Source: Dehalobacterium formicoaceticum
GTDB lineage: Bacteria > Bacillota > Dehalobacteriia > Dehalobacteriales > Dehalobacteriaceae
NCBI RefSeq assembly: GCF_002224645.1
Contig: NZ_CP022121.1
Coordinates: 3,569,501-3,633,500 of the forward strand
Reading direction: 5' to 3'
Length of the DNA: 64,000 bases
The position numbers and the translations under genes are program-made. The notes beneath the pieces were generated by a model. That model saw only the letters and a program-made list of their open reading frames with translations. It ran no database searches and was not told where the DNA came from. The number at the start of each line of letters is the position of its first letter. Within the stretch, counting starts at the first letter, position 1. Of the stretch, positions 37,132 to 45,463 are shown piece by piece.

Positions 37132-37178
37132 AATATATCAATCCCGCACCTCAATGTCAAGAAAATGCGAACATTAAT
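37132..37178 (-). promoter_or_regulatory. purE operon promoter with PurBox-like operator
   Basis: On the minus strand: TTGACA (37155-37160), a 17-bp spacer, then TATATT (37132-37137). Just upstream is a site (37162-37178) that on the + strand reads AAAATGCGAACATTAAT, very close to the PurR PurBox with its CGAAC core. The untranslated leader also has an imperfect hairpin at 37079-37106. The inference is PurR/PRPP control, though only one half-site is seen. Confidence 0.8.
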
Positions 37179-38320
37179 ATCTGTTTATTGATTTTTATTC
37201 GTCTTTCTTAAACTTCTTATCCCTTGCAGCCGGCAAAAAAATCTTTTTGGTGCGCTAAAATAAGGTTTCGAGTTTTCTGAACCGGCTAAAGTACAAATCA
37301 ACGAAGAAAAAACCATACATAATAAACCGATTTGCGGAGACATGATCGAAAAATCAAATACGCCATGCCCCCAGAAAAAAGCCTGAACTGCAACCAAGAG
37401 GGGCATCAAGGGACATTTTTCCTTAAATAATTGCCAAAGACTGCCCCATAAATGCCACTCCATCCAGAGAAGAAGGAATAATCCCACTAAGCCTAACATT
37501 ACTACCCAGGATAGGAGCATATTATGAGCATGTAAAACTCGCAGATACTGATAGACGTTATCATCCGCAAAATAAATCCCCATAATTCCCCAACCCGTCA
37601 CCGGTTTCTTTAAAAACATATTGAAACAATTTTCCCAAATCGCCCATCTAAGATCGATGGTAGAAGACAATAAATCGCCCCTGGGAAACCAATCTGAAGA
37701 ACCGATAAAGGCTCCCATTCCGATAAGAAATGATAACATGCGAATCGTAACATGAAACATTTTTCCTGCCGCTAAATCATACACTACAAAACCAATCATC
37801 AGACCAATCATCGCGCCTCTGGAACCAGTCAACACCAAAGCTGTGATCAAAAGCAGGATCCCATAGAAAAAAATGCGGTGCTCATTTTTCGGTGTCTTTT
37901 CATAAAAGTAATACCCTACCAAAATCATCACAGCATACCAGGAAGCGGCCAGGTTTGGATTACCAAAGGTGCCGGTAATGCGAAAAAGGGTATCATCATT
38001 TGAGACCACCGTGGTGAGACCAAAGCAGATCTTCCACCAAGCTGCCTCACGGGTGATAAAATTAAAATTCTCCAACAGTCCTATAAGAGCAGAAGCCAGG
38101 GTCAAAAAAAAGATATAACGCAGCAGCCGCTCCACCAATTCTACCGTATGCATTTTTTGGTCCAAATAAAGACAGATGCCATAAAAGCCCAGGAAAACAA
38201 ATCCGGCACCAAAAGAAAGCCATTGTTGATTTACAACGCCGACAATCAAGGACCAGAAAAACAAAAGTAAAACGCCGCCGGTCCACGGGGTACCTGCATT
38301 CAGTTTTCTGTTTTTTATCA

Positions 38321-39846
38321 ACTCAACTTTCGCACTAGAAAAATGTCCTCAAACCCTTGGTAAATATGAAATTTAACAGCAAAAACACCCCCTCGATATG
38401 GTAAAATTGAAGTGACAAAACCCAATTATTCCATAGAAAGAAGGGTGTTCTTGTGACTTCTATATTACCAAAAAAAATAGCTTCTGAAAAGGAGTCAGCC
38501 AATTACGTTGCAAACTTTTTCAAGGAACATAAAATTGGCCAAACATTAAAGCAGTCGAACTTTTTTAAACAGAAGGGCTTTCCTTGCAAAGACCTACTAC
38601 AGTTTCTCGTGACGCTGATCTTTATGGGCAAAAACCTATGGCGCTATCTGAACACCGATGCCAACAACGCCCCATTTCAAAAAGATGCTGTCTACCGATT
38701 TCTGAACAACTGCTACTACAACTGGCGTAAGTTCTTGCTGCTGCTCAGCTCCCAGATCATTCAAAACCACATCGTACCGCTCACTGACGAGAAGCGAGTC
38801 AATGTCTTTATCATCGATGACTCCCTTTTCAGTCGATCCCGAAGCAAGGCAGTAGAACTTCTGGCTAGGGTCTACGACCATGTGGAACACAAATACGTCC
38901 GAGGCTTCCGAATGCTAACCTTGGGTTGGTCAGACGGCAACACCTTTTTGCCTCTAGCCTTCTCCCTGCTTAGCTCAGAGAAGGAATCGAACCGACTACA
39001 AGGCATGAATGCTATGGACAAACGGACAAACGGCTATAAGAGACGTAAAGAGGCTATCCACAAGAGCACTGAAGTGTTGTTGGAACTGCTAAAACAAGCC
39101 AAGGCGTACATGGTTCCGGCCAGCTACCTCCTGTTTGACAGTTGGTTTTCCTTTCCCGTCGTGATCAGAAAGGTATTGGAACAGCAACTTCACACCATCT
39201 GTATGCTTAAGTCGATGCCCACAGTCAAATATGAATACCAGGGACAAAATCTCACCCTGAACAAGCTGTATGCCGCAGTCAAAAAGAAACGGGGTCGGGC
39301 CAAAGTCCTTGCCTCTATCATTGTAGAAATTGGCCAGATGTCAAGCGGCGAACCAGTACAAGCTAAGATCGTATTTGTCAGGGACAGAAGAGCCAAGAAG
39401 AAATGGCTAGCGCTCCTCACCACCGATACTGAACTTCCGGATGAAGAGGTCATCCGCATTTATGGGAAGCGTTGGAACATCGAGGTTTTCTTCAAGATGT
39501 CCAAGTCCTATCTCGGGTTGTCCAAAGAGTTTCAGGGACGTTCTTATGATTCCATGGTGGCGCACGTTACCATCGTGTTTATCCGATACATCATGCTGGC
39601 TTTGGAGAGCCGAAACGGTGAAGACCCGAGAACCATTGGCAACCTTTTCTACATCTGTTGCGACGAGTTACAGGATATCAGCTTAGTGGAGGCGCTACAG
39701 AGAATCTTCTTCCTAATGGAACAATTTTTACAAGAGCAACTACAACTGGCAGAGGCAGAAATCCGCAAACTGATTGACTTCTTAATCAGCAATTTACCCT
39801 CGTTTTTCAAGGAACGACTGGCTGTTTCTTTCTGCGAAAGTTGAGT
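38321..39846 (+). mobile_element. IS4-family insertion sequence
   Basis: Terminal inverted repeats ACTCAACTTTCGCA (38321-38334) and its complement (39833-39846) flank one transposase gene. TATCA lies on both sides (38316-38320 and 39847-39851), a 5-bp target duplication. Removing it restores the reading frame of the host gene. Length about 1.53 kb. The transposase is intact, so this is a recent and possibly active copy. Confidence 0.95.
38453..39844 (+). CDS. IS4 family DDE transposase
   Basis: A 463-residue transposase, start GTG at 38453 behind GAAGGGTG. The catalytic residues fit D-D-E: VFIIDDSLFSRS (first Asp), LLFDSWFSFP (second Asp), and YGKRWNIEVFFKMSK (Glu), which also matches the Y-R-E-K signature of IS4 elements. 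Its stop codon TGA (39842-39844) lies within the right terminal repeat. It cuts and pastes the element. It is transcribed against the interrupted gene. Confidence 0.95.
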   Translation: MTSILPKKIASEKESANYVANFFKEHKIGQTLKQSNFFKQKGFPCKDLLQFLVTLIFMGKNLWRYLNTDANNAPFQKDAVYRFLNNCYYNWRKFLLLLSSQIIQNHIVPLTDEKRVNVFIIDDSLFSRSRSKAVELLARVYDHVEHKYVRGFRMLTLGWSDGNTFLPLAFSLLSSEKESNRLQGMNAMDKRTNGYKRRKEAIHKSTEVLLELLKQAKAYMVPASYLLFDSWFSFPVVIRKVLEQQLHTICMLKSMPTVKYEYQGQNLTLNKLYAAVKKKRGRAKVLASIIVEIGQMSSGEPVQAKIVFVRDRRAKKKWLALLTTDTELPDEEVIRIYGKRWNIEVFFKMSKSYLGLSKEFQGRSYDSMVAHVTIVFIRYIMLALESRNGEDPRTIGNLFYICCDELQDISLVEALQRIFFLMEQFLQEQLQLAEAEIRKLIDFLISNLPSFFKERLAVSFCES

Positions 39847-39927
39847 TATCAATTGATAAATCGCAGCTATTTGCGGAAGGAAAACTAGAAATGGCGAAAA
39901 AACAATTAAAAATCCGCTGATACCCAA

Positions 39928-40191
39928 GCAAATCCCTCAGTCCATTTATATTGATCAATAATTACCCTAAGATGCGTACTTAATCTAGTCCCCATTATAA
40001 AGCACTTCCGGAAAATATAAAACACTTTTAAAAATGGTGCATTTTTTCCCGGTTTTAAATATTTTTTTATGAATTGTGTCAAAACATGTCTCTCCTTCAT
40101 AACATGTACTAAGACAATCAGCTAACCACCTTCGTAGGGTTCATCACTTGAAGCGGATGGTGGTGCGTGATTAGGAAAGGAGAAATGCATA
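39928..40191. other. Gene-free stretch upstream of the small Cys-rich genes
   Basis: About 260 bp (345 bp counting the stub of the interrupted gene) with no supportable ORF. It must carry the promoter of the interrupted membrane-protein gene (minus) and that of the small genes at 40192 (plus). I cannot place either with confidence. An ACATGT pair occurs near 40084-40107. Confidence 0.5.
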
Positions 40192-40401
40192 ATGGGTAAA
40201 AGACATCGAAGAGAATGTTGTGAGCGGGAAGAGCGCTGTGAACGGGAAGAACGTTGCGAACGGGAAAGAGTAGATTGCCACCGCAATGAAGGTATGTTCG
40301 ACAACATAGTCTGCTTAATTATCATCTTGATCGTGCTGCAATTCCTATGCTCCCTGCTGATGGAAGAAGAAGAAGAAGAACATGAAAAGTGCTGCTGCTA
40401 A
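40192..40401 (+). CDS. Small Cys-rich protein with one hydrophobic segment
   Basis: 69 residues: a highly charged N-terminal half with repeated CEREER units and five of the protein's Cys, then a hydrophobic stretch IVCLIIILIVLQFLCSLLM (about residues 39-57). A poly-Glu run follows, and the end is KCCC. AAAGGAG stands 8 bp before the ATG. The hydrophobic part is shared with the next small gene, so the two are paralogs. The charged, Cys-rich character resembles small spore-coat or exosporium proteins of Firmicutes, but this is only a suggestion. No known family recognised. Confidence 0.7.
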   Translation: MGKRHRRECCEREERCEREERCERERVDCHRNEGMFDNIVCLIIILIVLQFLCSLLMEEEEEEHEKCCC

Positions 40402-40451
40402 AGAAAATGAATAACAGGTACGATTAATCTCTGAAGAAAGGAGGGTATCCT

Positions 40452-40589
40452 ATGAGTCTCCTTGGTTGTTTTGGTGGAGGTAATATGTGCGGTGGTTTTG
40501 ATGATATCGTAGATCTGATCATCGTATTAATCGTGCTGCAATTCCTTTGCACCTGTGTACTTGGACAGCAAAATCATCGTTGCTGCTAA
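40452..40589 (+). CDS. Small Cys-rich hydrophobic protein, paralog of the preceding gene
   Basis: A 45-residue protein starting SLLGCFGGGNMCGGFDD, then IVDLIIVLIVLQFLCTCV and an end in HRCC. A strong AAAGGAGGG precedes the ATG. Its hydrophobic segment shares LIVLQFLC with the upstream neighbour at both protein and DNA level, so one arose from the other by duplication. It resembles short Gly/hydrophobic proteins made in spores (YjcZ-like), without firm homology. It ends 25 bp before a clean terminator. Confidence 0.72.
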   Translation: MSLLGCFGGGNMCGGFDDIVDLIIVLIVLQFLCTCVLGQQNHRCC

Positions 40590-40613
40590 ACTGATCTAAA
40601 CACCCTTAAATAC

Positions 40614-40646
40614 GCTGCATCCGATTTTCGGATGCAGCATTATTTT
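40614..40646 (+). terminator. Terminator after the small Cys-rich genes
   Basis: GCTGCATCCG, loop ATTTT, CGGATGCAGC (40614-40638), followed by ATTATTTT. Confidence 0.9.
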
Positions 40647-40721
40647 CCCCGGGTAAACATTCGTGAGCAGGCACCAATAGGGCAGCATATACATATTATT
40701 AAACGGGAAGGAAGTGAGCAT

Positions 40722-41129
40722 ATGAGTCGCCGTCGAAGAAGAAGGCATCAAACAAGAGAACGGGAAGAAGCACAACGAAGACCTCAGGAGCAACCCAAAA
40801 ACAGCGGAAGAATCAATTCCTTATCTTCACTGATTACCAATGTGGATTTAAGAACTTTATCCGGCCAGTTAAAAAACGTAGCAGGGTATATGGATAAGTT
40901 TAATCAGATATCAGAGCTATTTCAGTTAGCCGACGTATTTGTCAATCCCAAGCAAGGGGGAGGAAAAGGGCAGAACTTTAATCTGATGCATATGCTAAAG
41001 GACAAAGATTCTCTCGATCAGCTTTTGCAAATGGTCTCCCCCAACATGCGTGAGTCGATGACCGATACAAAATTTGAGAAGAGAGTAGATCCGATCCATG
41101 TGGAAACCCATGATCCCCAAAAAGATTAA
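40722..41129 (+). CDS. Hypothetical basic protein, possibly spore-related
   Basis: About 135 residues from the ATG at 40722, preceded by GGAAGGAAGTGAGC. The N-terminus is very basic (SRRRRRRHQTREREEAQRR). Helical segments follow (SLITNVDLRTLSGQLKNVAG and QISELFQLADVFVN), and the end is acidic. No signal peptide or membrane segment. I do not recognise the family. Its neighbours are small Cys-rich proteins and a spore hydrolase, and a strong bidirectional terminator follows. Confidence 0.7.
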   Translation: MSRRRRRRHQTREREEAQRRPQEQPKNSGRINSLSSLITNVDLRTLSGQLKNVAGYMDKFNQISELFQLADVFVNPKQGGGKGQNFNLMHMLKDKDSLDQLLQMVSPNMRESMTDTKFEKRVDPIHVETHDPQKD

Positions 41130-41159
41130 GAAAGCCTTCGGGCTTTCTTAATCTTTTTT
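41119..41159. terminator. Strong bidirectional terminator
   Basis: An 18-bp perfect stem with a TTCG loop (41137-41140) and A-rich and T-rich flanks. It serves the converging genes ending at 41129 and 41164. Confidence 0.95.
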
Positions 41160-41163
41160 GATA

Positions 41164-41379
41164 TTATCTTTTAGGAACTTTAACGTGGTTTTTCTGAGCC
41201 AGCTGATTCATGAGTTGCTTTAATCTATCACGATTATTGTCGTTTACTCCTCCTGATCTTTCCATCTCGCGGATAATTTCATTAATGATGCGCACATTAC
41301 CCTCCGATAAAGCGCCTTGATGATTGTTGATTAAAGATTTCAAATCTGCCAGAGATTTTACTTTGGGCATCGATTTCAT
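41164..41379 (-). CDS. Hypothetical small helical protein
   Basis: 71 residues with AAAGGGGGG before the ATG. Reads KSMPKVKSLADLKSLINNHQ, then helical, charged sequence (IINEIIREMERSGG, RLKQLMNQLAQKN). No membrane segment or Cys. I do not recognise a family. It stands alone on the minus strand between a shared terminator and a 225-bp gap. Confidence 0.65.
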   Translation of the reverse strand: MKSMPKVKSLADLKSLINNHQGALSEGNVRIINEIIREMERSGGVNDNNRDRLKQLMNQLAQKNHVKVPKR

Positions 41380-41604
41380 CTATATCCCCCCTTTTGTCAT
41401 GCCTGTCACCTTATCTTATGCATGACTGAGATCACTGTGTGTCTGAATAAGAAAAAATTTAAGGATCCTATCAAGATTGCACCATAAACATAGTTCTCAT
41501 AAAAGACAGGCACAGAGGCTTCTGTTCTTATTTTTCTCACCAAATTCTTTATTTTGAATAACCTGATAAGGCAATAAGATTCTTAAAAAGGGGAGGGGAA
41601 AATT

Positions 41605-42756
41605 TTGATTATTCATGTCGTACAGATGGGAGAGACTCTGTGGACTATTTCTCGTATCTACCAGGTCAGCTACCTGGAAATCGCAGAAATCAATGAGCTG
41701 CCTGATCCCAATAGATTAGTACCCGGCCTGGCCCTATTAATCCCAACGGAGCAAGGAAGCAATAATTTTATGTCTTCTGCATCCCTTGGGAATATCGAAG
41801 TAAACGGCTATCTTGTCCGTATGCAGTCAAATGCAGTCTTGAATGTAGGAGCCGGACTTACTTACTTAAGTCCCTTCAGTTATCATACAGAAGAAGATGG
41901 CAACCTGGTACCGCTAAATGATGCCGCTGTTCTGGCTGCGGCTGAAACCACAGGTGCCGCCCCCCTGATGGTCATCACCAATTTCTTCGAGGACGGGTTC
42001 AGTTCTGATTTGGCCCATGCTCTTTTATCAAGTCCGGAAGTTCAAAATCAATTAATTCGAAACGTTTTAACCATCATGGATGAAAAGGGTTATTACGGTC
42101 TTAACATTGATTTCGAATACGTTTACCCAAGTGATCGGGAACTCTATAATGACTTTCTGATTCGGGTTACAGATCAATTGAGACCCCGGGGCTATCTGAC
42201 CTCAAGTGCTTTGGCACCCAAGACCAGTGCGAATCAACCTGGGCTCCTTTATGAGGCTCACGACTACCGGGCTCATGGAGAAATTTTGGATTTTGTTGTG
42301 CTGATGACCTATGAATGGGGCTGGTCGGGCGGACCTCCGATGGCCGTGGCTCCATTGCATCAGGTGAGAGCGGTGCTCAATTATGCTTTAACGGAAATGC
42401 CCCCGGAAAGAATCCTTATGGGCATGCCATTATATGGTTATGATTGGACTTTACCTTACGTTGCGGGAGGGCCTCCGGCTCGCGTCCTCAGTCCCCAGGA
42501 GGCAGTAAGATTGGCTCTGACTTATTATGCACCAATTCAGTATGACATAAATGCCCAGGCACCCTTTTTTTATTATGTAGACAGTCAGCAAAGAAGTCAT
42601 GTGGTTTGGTTTGAGGATGCCCGCAGCGTGCAGGCAAAATTCAATCTGGTTAAAGAATTGAACTTGCGTGGTATCAGTTACTGGGAGTTAAGCAATTCCT
42701 TTCCTCAGAATTGGCTGTTGCTGCAAGAAAATTTTCGCATTAAAAAATTAAGGTAA
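41605..42756 (+). CDS. LysM-GH18 spore peptidoglycan hydrolase, YaaH/SleL-like
   Basis: 383 residues. One LysM domain (about 1-47: HVVQMGETLWTISRIYQ to GLALLIP), which binds peptidoglycan. A glycoside hydrolase family 18 barrel follows, with YYGLNIDFEYV (about residues 166-176), carrying the catalytic Glu of DxxDxE-type sites. MTYEWGWSGGPP and GMPLYGYDW are also typical of YaaH/SleL. In Bacillus these enzymes cut cortex fragments during spore germination. There is no signal peptide, as in those coat-located proteins. GGGGAGGGG precedes the TTG start. It suggests a spore former. Confidence 0.92.
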   Translation: MIIHVVQMGETLWTISRIYQVSYLEIAEINELPDPNRLVPGLALLIPTEQGSNNFMSSASLGNIEVNGYLVRMQSNAVLNVGAGLTYLSPFSYHTEEDGNLVPLNDAAVLAAAETTGAAPLMVITNFFEDGFSSDLAHALLSSPEVQNQLIRNVLTIMDEKGYYGLNIDFEYVYPSDRELYNDFLIRVTDQLRPRGYLTSSALAPKTSANQPGLLYEAHDYRAHGEILDFVVLMTYEWGWSGGPPMAVAPLHQVRAVLNYALTEMPPERILMGMPLYGYDWTLPYVAGGPPARVLSPQEAVRLALTYYAPIQYDINAQAPFFYYVDSQQRSHVVWFEDARSVQAKFNLVKELNLRGISYWELSNSFPQNWLLLQENFRIKKLR

Positions 42757-42764
42757 ACTTTGAC

Positions 42765-43469
42765 TCAAATCCTTTTTATGGAAGTAATAGCACCATAAAT
42801 TAAAATCGGCAGAGCACAGATCCAGGGAATGGCCGCCCCTAAAAATTCTCCTGTGTATTGGATTAAATGAAAGGCCTTTTCACGAAAAATCATGTTAACA
42901 GCCGTATGAGCAAGCACCGTGGCGCCTATATAAATAATGATCGGATGTTTCCCCATCATCGTAGCCAGCCAGGTAGAGCCCCAGACCAGAATAGGGATGG
43001 AAAGAAAAAGCCCAAAAACCACCAGCCATACTTCTCCATGGGCGGCACCTGCCACACCCATCACATTGTCAAAAGCCATAGATATATCAGCAATAATGAT
43101 GGTTCCCACCGCGCTCCAGAATTTATTTGAAGACTTGATATGGGCCCCTTCCGAGATATCTGCCGACAATAACTTAAAGGTAATAAAAATTAAGATTACG
43201 CCCCCAATCGCGCTTAAATACTTAACAGAAAGTAAATAAACAGCAAAAATTGTAAAGGTAATGCGTAAAACGATGGCACCGCCGGCTCCAAAAATTGCCG
43301 CTTTTTTTTGCATGTAATAGGGTAGGCCCCGAATAGCCAGCCCAATCACGGCAGCATTGTCACCGCTTAATACCAAATCAATGATCGTAATGGATAAAAT
43401 GGCCGTTAAAGTTTGCCATAACCATCTAATATCCGTTAAATGCAGCAGTGTGTTTTCCAAAACAGTCAC
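42765..43469 (-). CDS. TerC family integral membrane protein (YjbE-like)
   Basis: 234 residues with about seven membrane helices. The two conserved acidic blocks are ITIIDLVLSGDNAAVIGLAI (about 29-48) and IADISMAFDNVMGVAGAAHG (about 125-144). Both are typical of TerC/YjbE-YceF proteins, several of which export manganese or metallate exported proteins. The upstream 170 bp shows no yybP-ykoY manganese riboswitch pattern. It converges with the hydrolase gene, 8 bp apart with no visible terminator. Confidence 0.9.
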   Translation of the reverse strand: MTVLENTLLHLTDIRWLWQTLTAILSITIIDLVLSGDNAAVIGLAIRGLPYYMQKKAAIFGAGGAIVLRITFTIFAVYLLSVKYLSAIGGVILIFITFKLLSADISEGAHIKSSNKFWSAVGTIIIADISMAFDNVMGVAGAAHGEVWLVVFGLFLSIPILVWGSTWLATMMGKHPIIIYIGATVLAHTAVNMIFREKAFHLIQYTGEFLGAAIPWICALPILIYGAITSIKRI

Positions 43470-43548
43470 CTCTTTTACAACCTCAGCTAAATTTTATCAT
43501 ATCATCTCATCATATGAAAGCTTAAAAATTCTTATACCTTTTAAACAG

Positions 43549-43580
43549 AAAGAGAATCCTGGGGATCCGGGATTCTTTTT
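43549..43580 (-). terminator. Hairpin downstream of the coiled-coil gene
   Basis: AGAATCC (43553-43559) pairs with GGATTCT (43570-43576). A T-run follows on the + strand, and T-rich sequence also lies on the minus side, which is where the gene ending at 43638 would need it. Confidence 0.55.
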
Positions 43581-43637
43581 CATCTCAATTGCCTTCGCAG
43601 TCGCATGAGCTATTATCTTTATTTTTTGCCGCTATAT

Positions 43638-44168
43638 TTAGCTATTTGTATTCATCAAAAGATCTATCTTTTCTTCCACACCTTTGAGGTGAGAAATAAT
43701 TGAGTCTTCATTGACCATCAAGCGCCAGCGTTGTGCCCGCGATAAATTACAAAACCCGGACAAACCGTGTTTAATTTCTTTCAGCAAGCTGTCTTTTTCT
43801 GTAATTTCATTACGAACTGCCCCTACTTCCTGACTTTTGGTTGCGGCAATCTGCTGTGCTGCTTCTTGGATTTCCTTTATTTGACTTTCCCGTTGACAAA
43901 TCATCTCTTTTTGTTCCGTAATTCTCTCTTCCAAAACACCCTTCGCTTCAATCTCCGACAAGCTAAAGAGCATAGTTTCCGTTAATTCCTGCAGCAGTCT
44001 TAAATGATTTGGCTGAGCTGCATGCTGTTGTTGAGCAACGTTCTCTTTTAGTTGATCTACATCAGAATACAGCTTGTCCATTAATTCAAACATTTTTAGC
44101 AGACCAGGTTTTTTTTCGATCATAGAACATATCTCATCAATGATTTTTCCCTTTATTTCCTCATCCAT
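43638..44168 (-). CDS. Hypothetical coiled-coil protein
   Basis: About 176 residues from an ATG at 44168 with GGGAGGG seven bases upstream. The frame stays open to 44219 but without a better site. Mostly helical: KIIDEICSMIEKKPGLLKMF at the start, a long coiled coil (LEERITEQKEMICQRESQIK), and a C-terminal part with LSGFCNLSRAQRWRLMVNED. No signal peptide or membrane helix. I do not recognise the family. Confidence 0.7.
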   Translation of the reverse strand: MDEEIKGKIIDEICSMIEKKPGLLKMFELMDKLYSDVDQLKENVAQQQHAAQPNHLRLLQELTETMLFSLSEIEAKGVLEERITEQKEMICQRESQIKEIQEAAQQIAATKSQEVGAVRNEITEKDSLLKEIKHGLSGFCNLSRAQRWRLMVNEDSIISHLKGVEEKIDLLMNTNS

Positions 44169-44305
44169 TAAAGAACCCTCCCTATCTCTCAATACTAAAA
44201 TCATATCAAATTCAAGCATGAGAAAATGGCGAAAAAACTTGTCTTGAATGGGAAATAATTCTACCTATAGTGAAAGATATCGCTAAATAAACCGAAAATT
44301 CTCGT

Positions 44306-44977
44306 CTATTGATCTTGATAAGGAATAGGATCTGTAAAACCAGCCTCGCGAAATCCTTTTAGTCTTAATACACAGCTATCACATACCCCACAGGCTAACG
44401 CTCCTCCCTGATAGCAACTGGTGGTTAAATGAAGAGGAGCTCCGTTTTTGATACCTAGAGCAACTATTTCACCCTTCGTTAAATACTGCAAAGGGTTTTC
44501 AATGATAATCCGATGATTTTCAACACTGGCCTTGGTTGCGTAATCTGCAATACTTTGAAATTTTTCAATAAACTCTGCCCGACAATCCGGATAGCCGGAA
44601 TAATCCACGGCATTGACGCCAATATAAATCTTTACTGCGTTTTCTACCTCTGCCAAACCCAGAGCATAGCTGAGAAAAATTAAGTTTCGCGCCGGCACAT
44701 AGGTTACCGGAACATGCTCTCGTTCTTCCTGGCCTTGGGGCACCTCAATATCTGCAGTTAAAGCACTGCCGCCAATGGCTCGCATATTGGTTTCAATGAC
44801 CACGTGTTTTTTCACCTGATAAAAATCAGCTACTTGCTTGGCACATGCCAGTTCCCGGTGGTGTCTTTGTCCATAATCAAAGCTTATGGGGATAATATCC
44901 ACCCCTGATTGTTGAGCGATACTCATACAGACGGTAGAATCCAATCCGCCGGACAACAATACTACAGCTTTCATTTC
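44306..44977 (-). CDS. queC: 7-cyano-7-deazaguanine synthase
   Basis: About 223 residues from ATG 44977, giving MKAVVLLSGGLDSTVC with its PP-loop at the very start. SFDYGQRHHRELACAKQV (about 34-51) and the zinc-binding Cys cluster ACGVCDSCVLRLKGF near the C-terminus complete the family pattern. It turns 7-carboxy-7-deazaguanine into preQ0, the precursor of queuosine. The other preQ0 genes (queD, queE, folE) are not adjacent. The stop of the hemerythrin-like gene lies just upstream. Confidence 0.95.
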   Translation of the reverse strand, partial: EMKAVVLLSGGLDSTVCMSIAQQSGVDIIPISFDYGQRHHRELACAKQVADFYQVKKHVVIETNMRAIGGSALTADIEVPQGQEEREHVPVTYVPARNLIFLSYALGLAEVENAVKIYIGVNAVDYSGYPDCRAEFIEKFQSIADYATKASVENHRIIIENPLQYLTKGEIVALGIKNGAPLHLTTSCYQGGALACGVCDSCVLRLKGFREAGFTDPIPYQDQ

Positions 44978-44994
44978 CCCACTTCCTCTTTCCC

Positions 44995-45429
44995 TCATTT
45001 TGCAGAATTCGCTTCCCATAGTTTAAAAAGTTCGTCTTCTTCACTGTCAATCCGTTTCGAAATCGCATTTAATATTTGTTCTGTCTCCTGAATAAATTGT
45101 TTCAGATCTTTTCTGATGATTTCGGGATTACGAATATATTTTTCCTGATATTCTTTAAACACAGCAGCCAGGTTACCCATCTCCGTGACAAACTTTTGGG
45201 CAATTTCCTTTATTTCAACATTTTCGTTGTTATTCAACAGAGCTGGGTACAAAAAATCATCCTCATGTTTCAGGTGCATTTGCATAATCCCGTTTAAGGT
45301 GCCGATCTTGAGGGCGACCAAAAGGATATTTCCGGAAGCTAAGCTTTCCAAATCATAAATATCTTCCCTTAATTCTTTAATTACCTGCCTGATCTCCTGG
45401 TGTTGTTTTTTTACGATTTGATTAATCAT
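44995..45429 (-). CDS. Hemerythrin-like domain protein
   Basis: 144 residues, four-helix type. KKQHQEIRQVIKEL at the start (first His) and MQMHLKHEDDFLYPALL (about 52-68) match the HHE motif that binds a di-iron centre. The usual third HxxxE near the end is replaced by RIDSEEDELFKLWE, with no His, so one iron ligand may be missing. Such proteins sense or store oxygen or NO, and the role here is unknown. It lies 17 bp before queC on the same strand. Confidence 0.82.
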   Translation of the reverse strand: MINQIVKKQHQEIRQVIKELREDIYDLESLASGNILLVALKIGTLNGIMQMHLKHEDDFLYPALLNNNENVEIKEIAQKFVTEMGNLAAVFKEYQEKYIRNPEIIRKDLKQFIQETEQILNAISKRIDSEEDELFKLWEANSAK

Positions 45430-45463
45430 ATTTACACCGCCTCAAATTTATTTTAGAAATTTA

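Larger units (their letters stand above)
37185..39927 (-). pseudogene. O-antigen ligase-like membrane protein, interrupted by an IS4-family element
   Basis: Two parts join exactly once the IS element (38321-39846) and one 5-bp duplicate are removed. The 5' part (TTG at 39927) reads GISGFLIVFSPFLVFLPQIA and on to YQL, and the 3' part continues IKNRKLNAGTPWTGGV in the same frame. The rebuilt protein is about 405 residues with about ten membrane helices. FRITGTFGNPNLAASWY and LTGSRGAMIGLM are typical of the O-antigen ligase/polymerase (Wzy_C) family. Such proteins join or polymerise surface glycans. As it stands it is broken, though the downstream 378-residue part is open from a TTG inside the duplication. 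The exact substrate is unknown. Confidence 0.88.

Noticed and set aside
43470-43637. Manganese (yybP-ykoY) riboswitch upstream of the TerC gene
   Set aside because: No matching conserved loop pattern. Only a terminator-like hairpin is visible.
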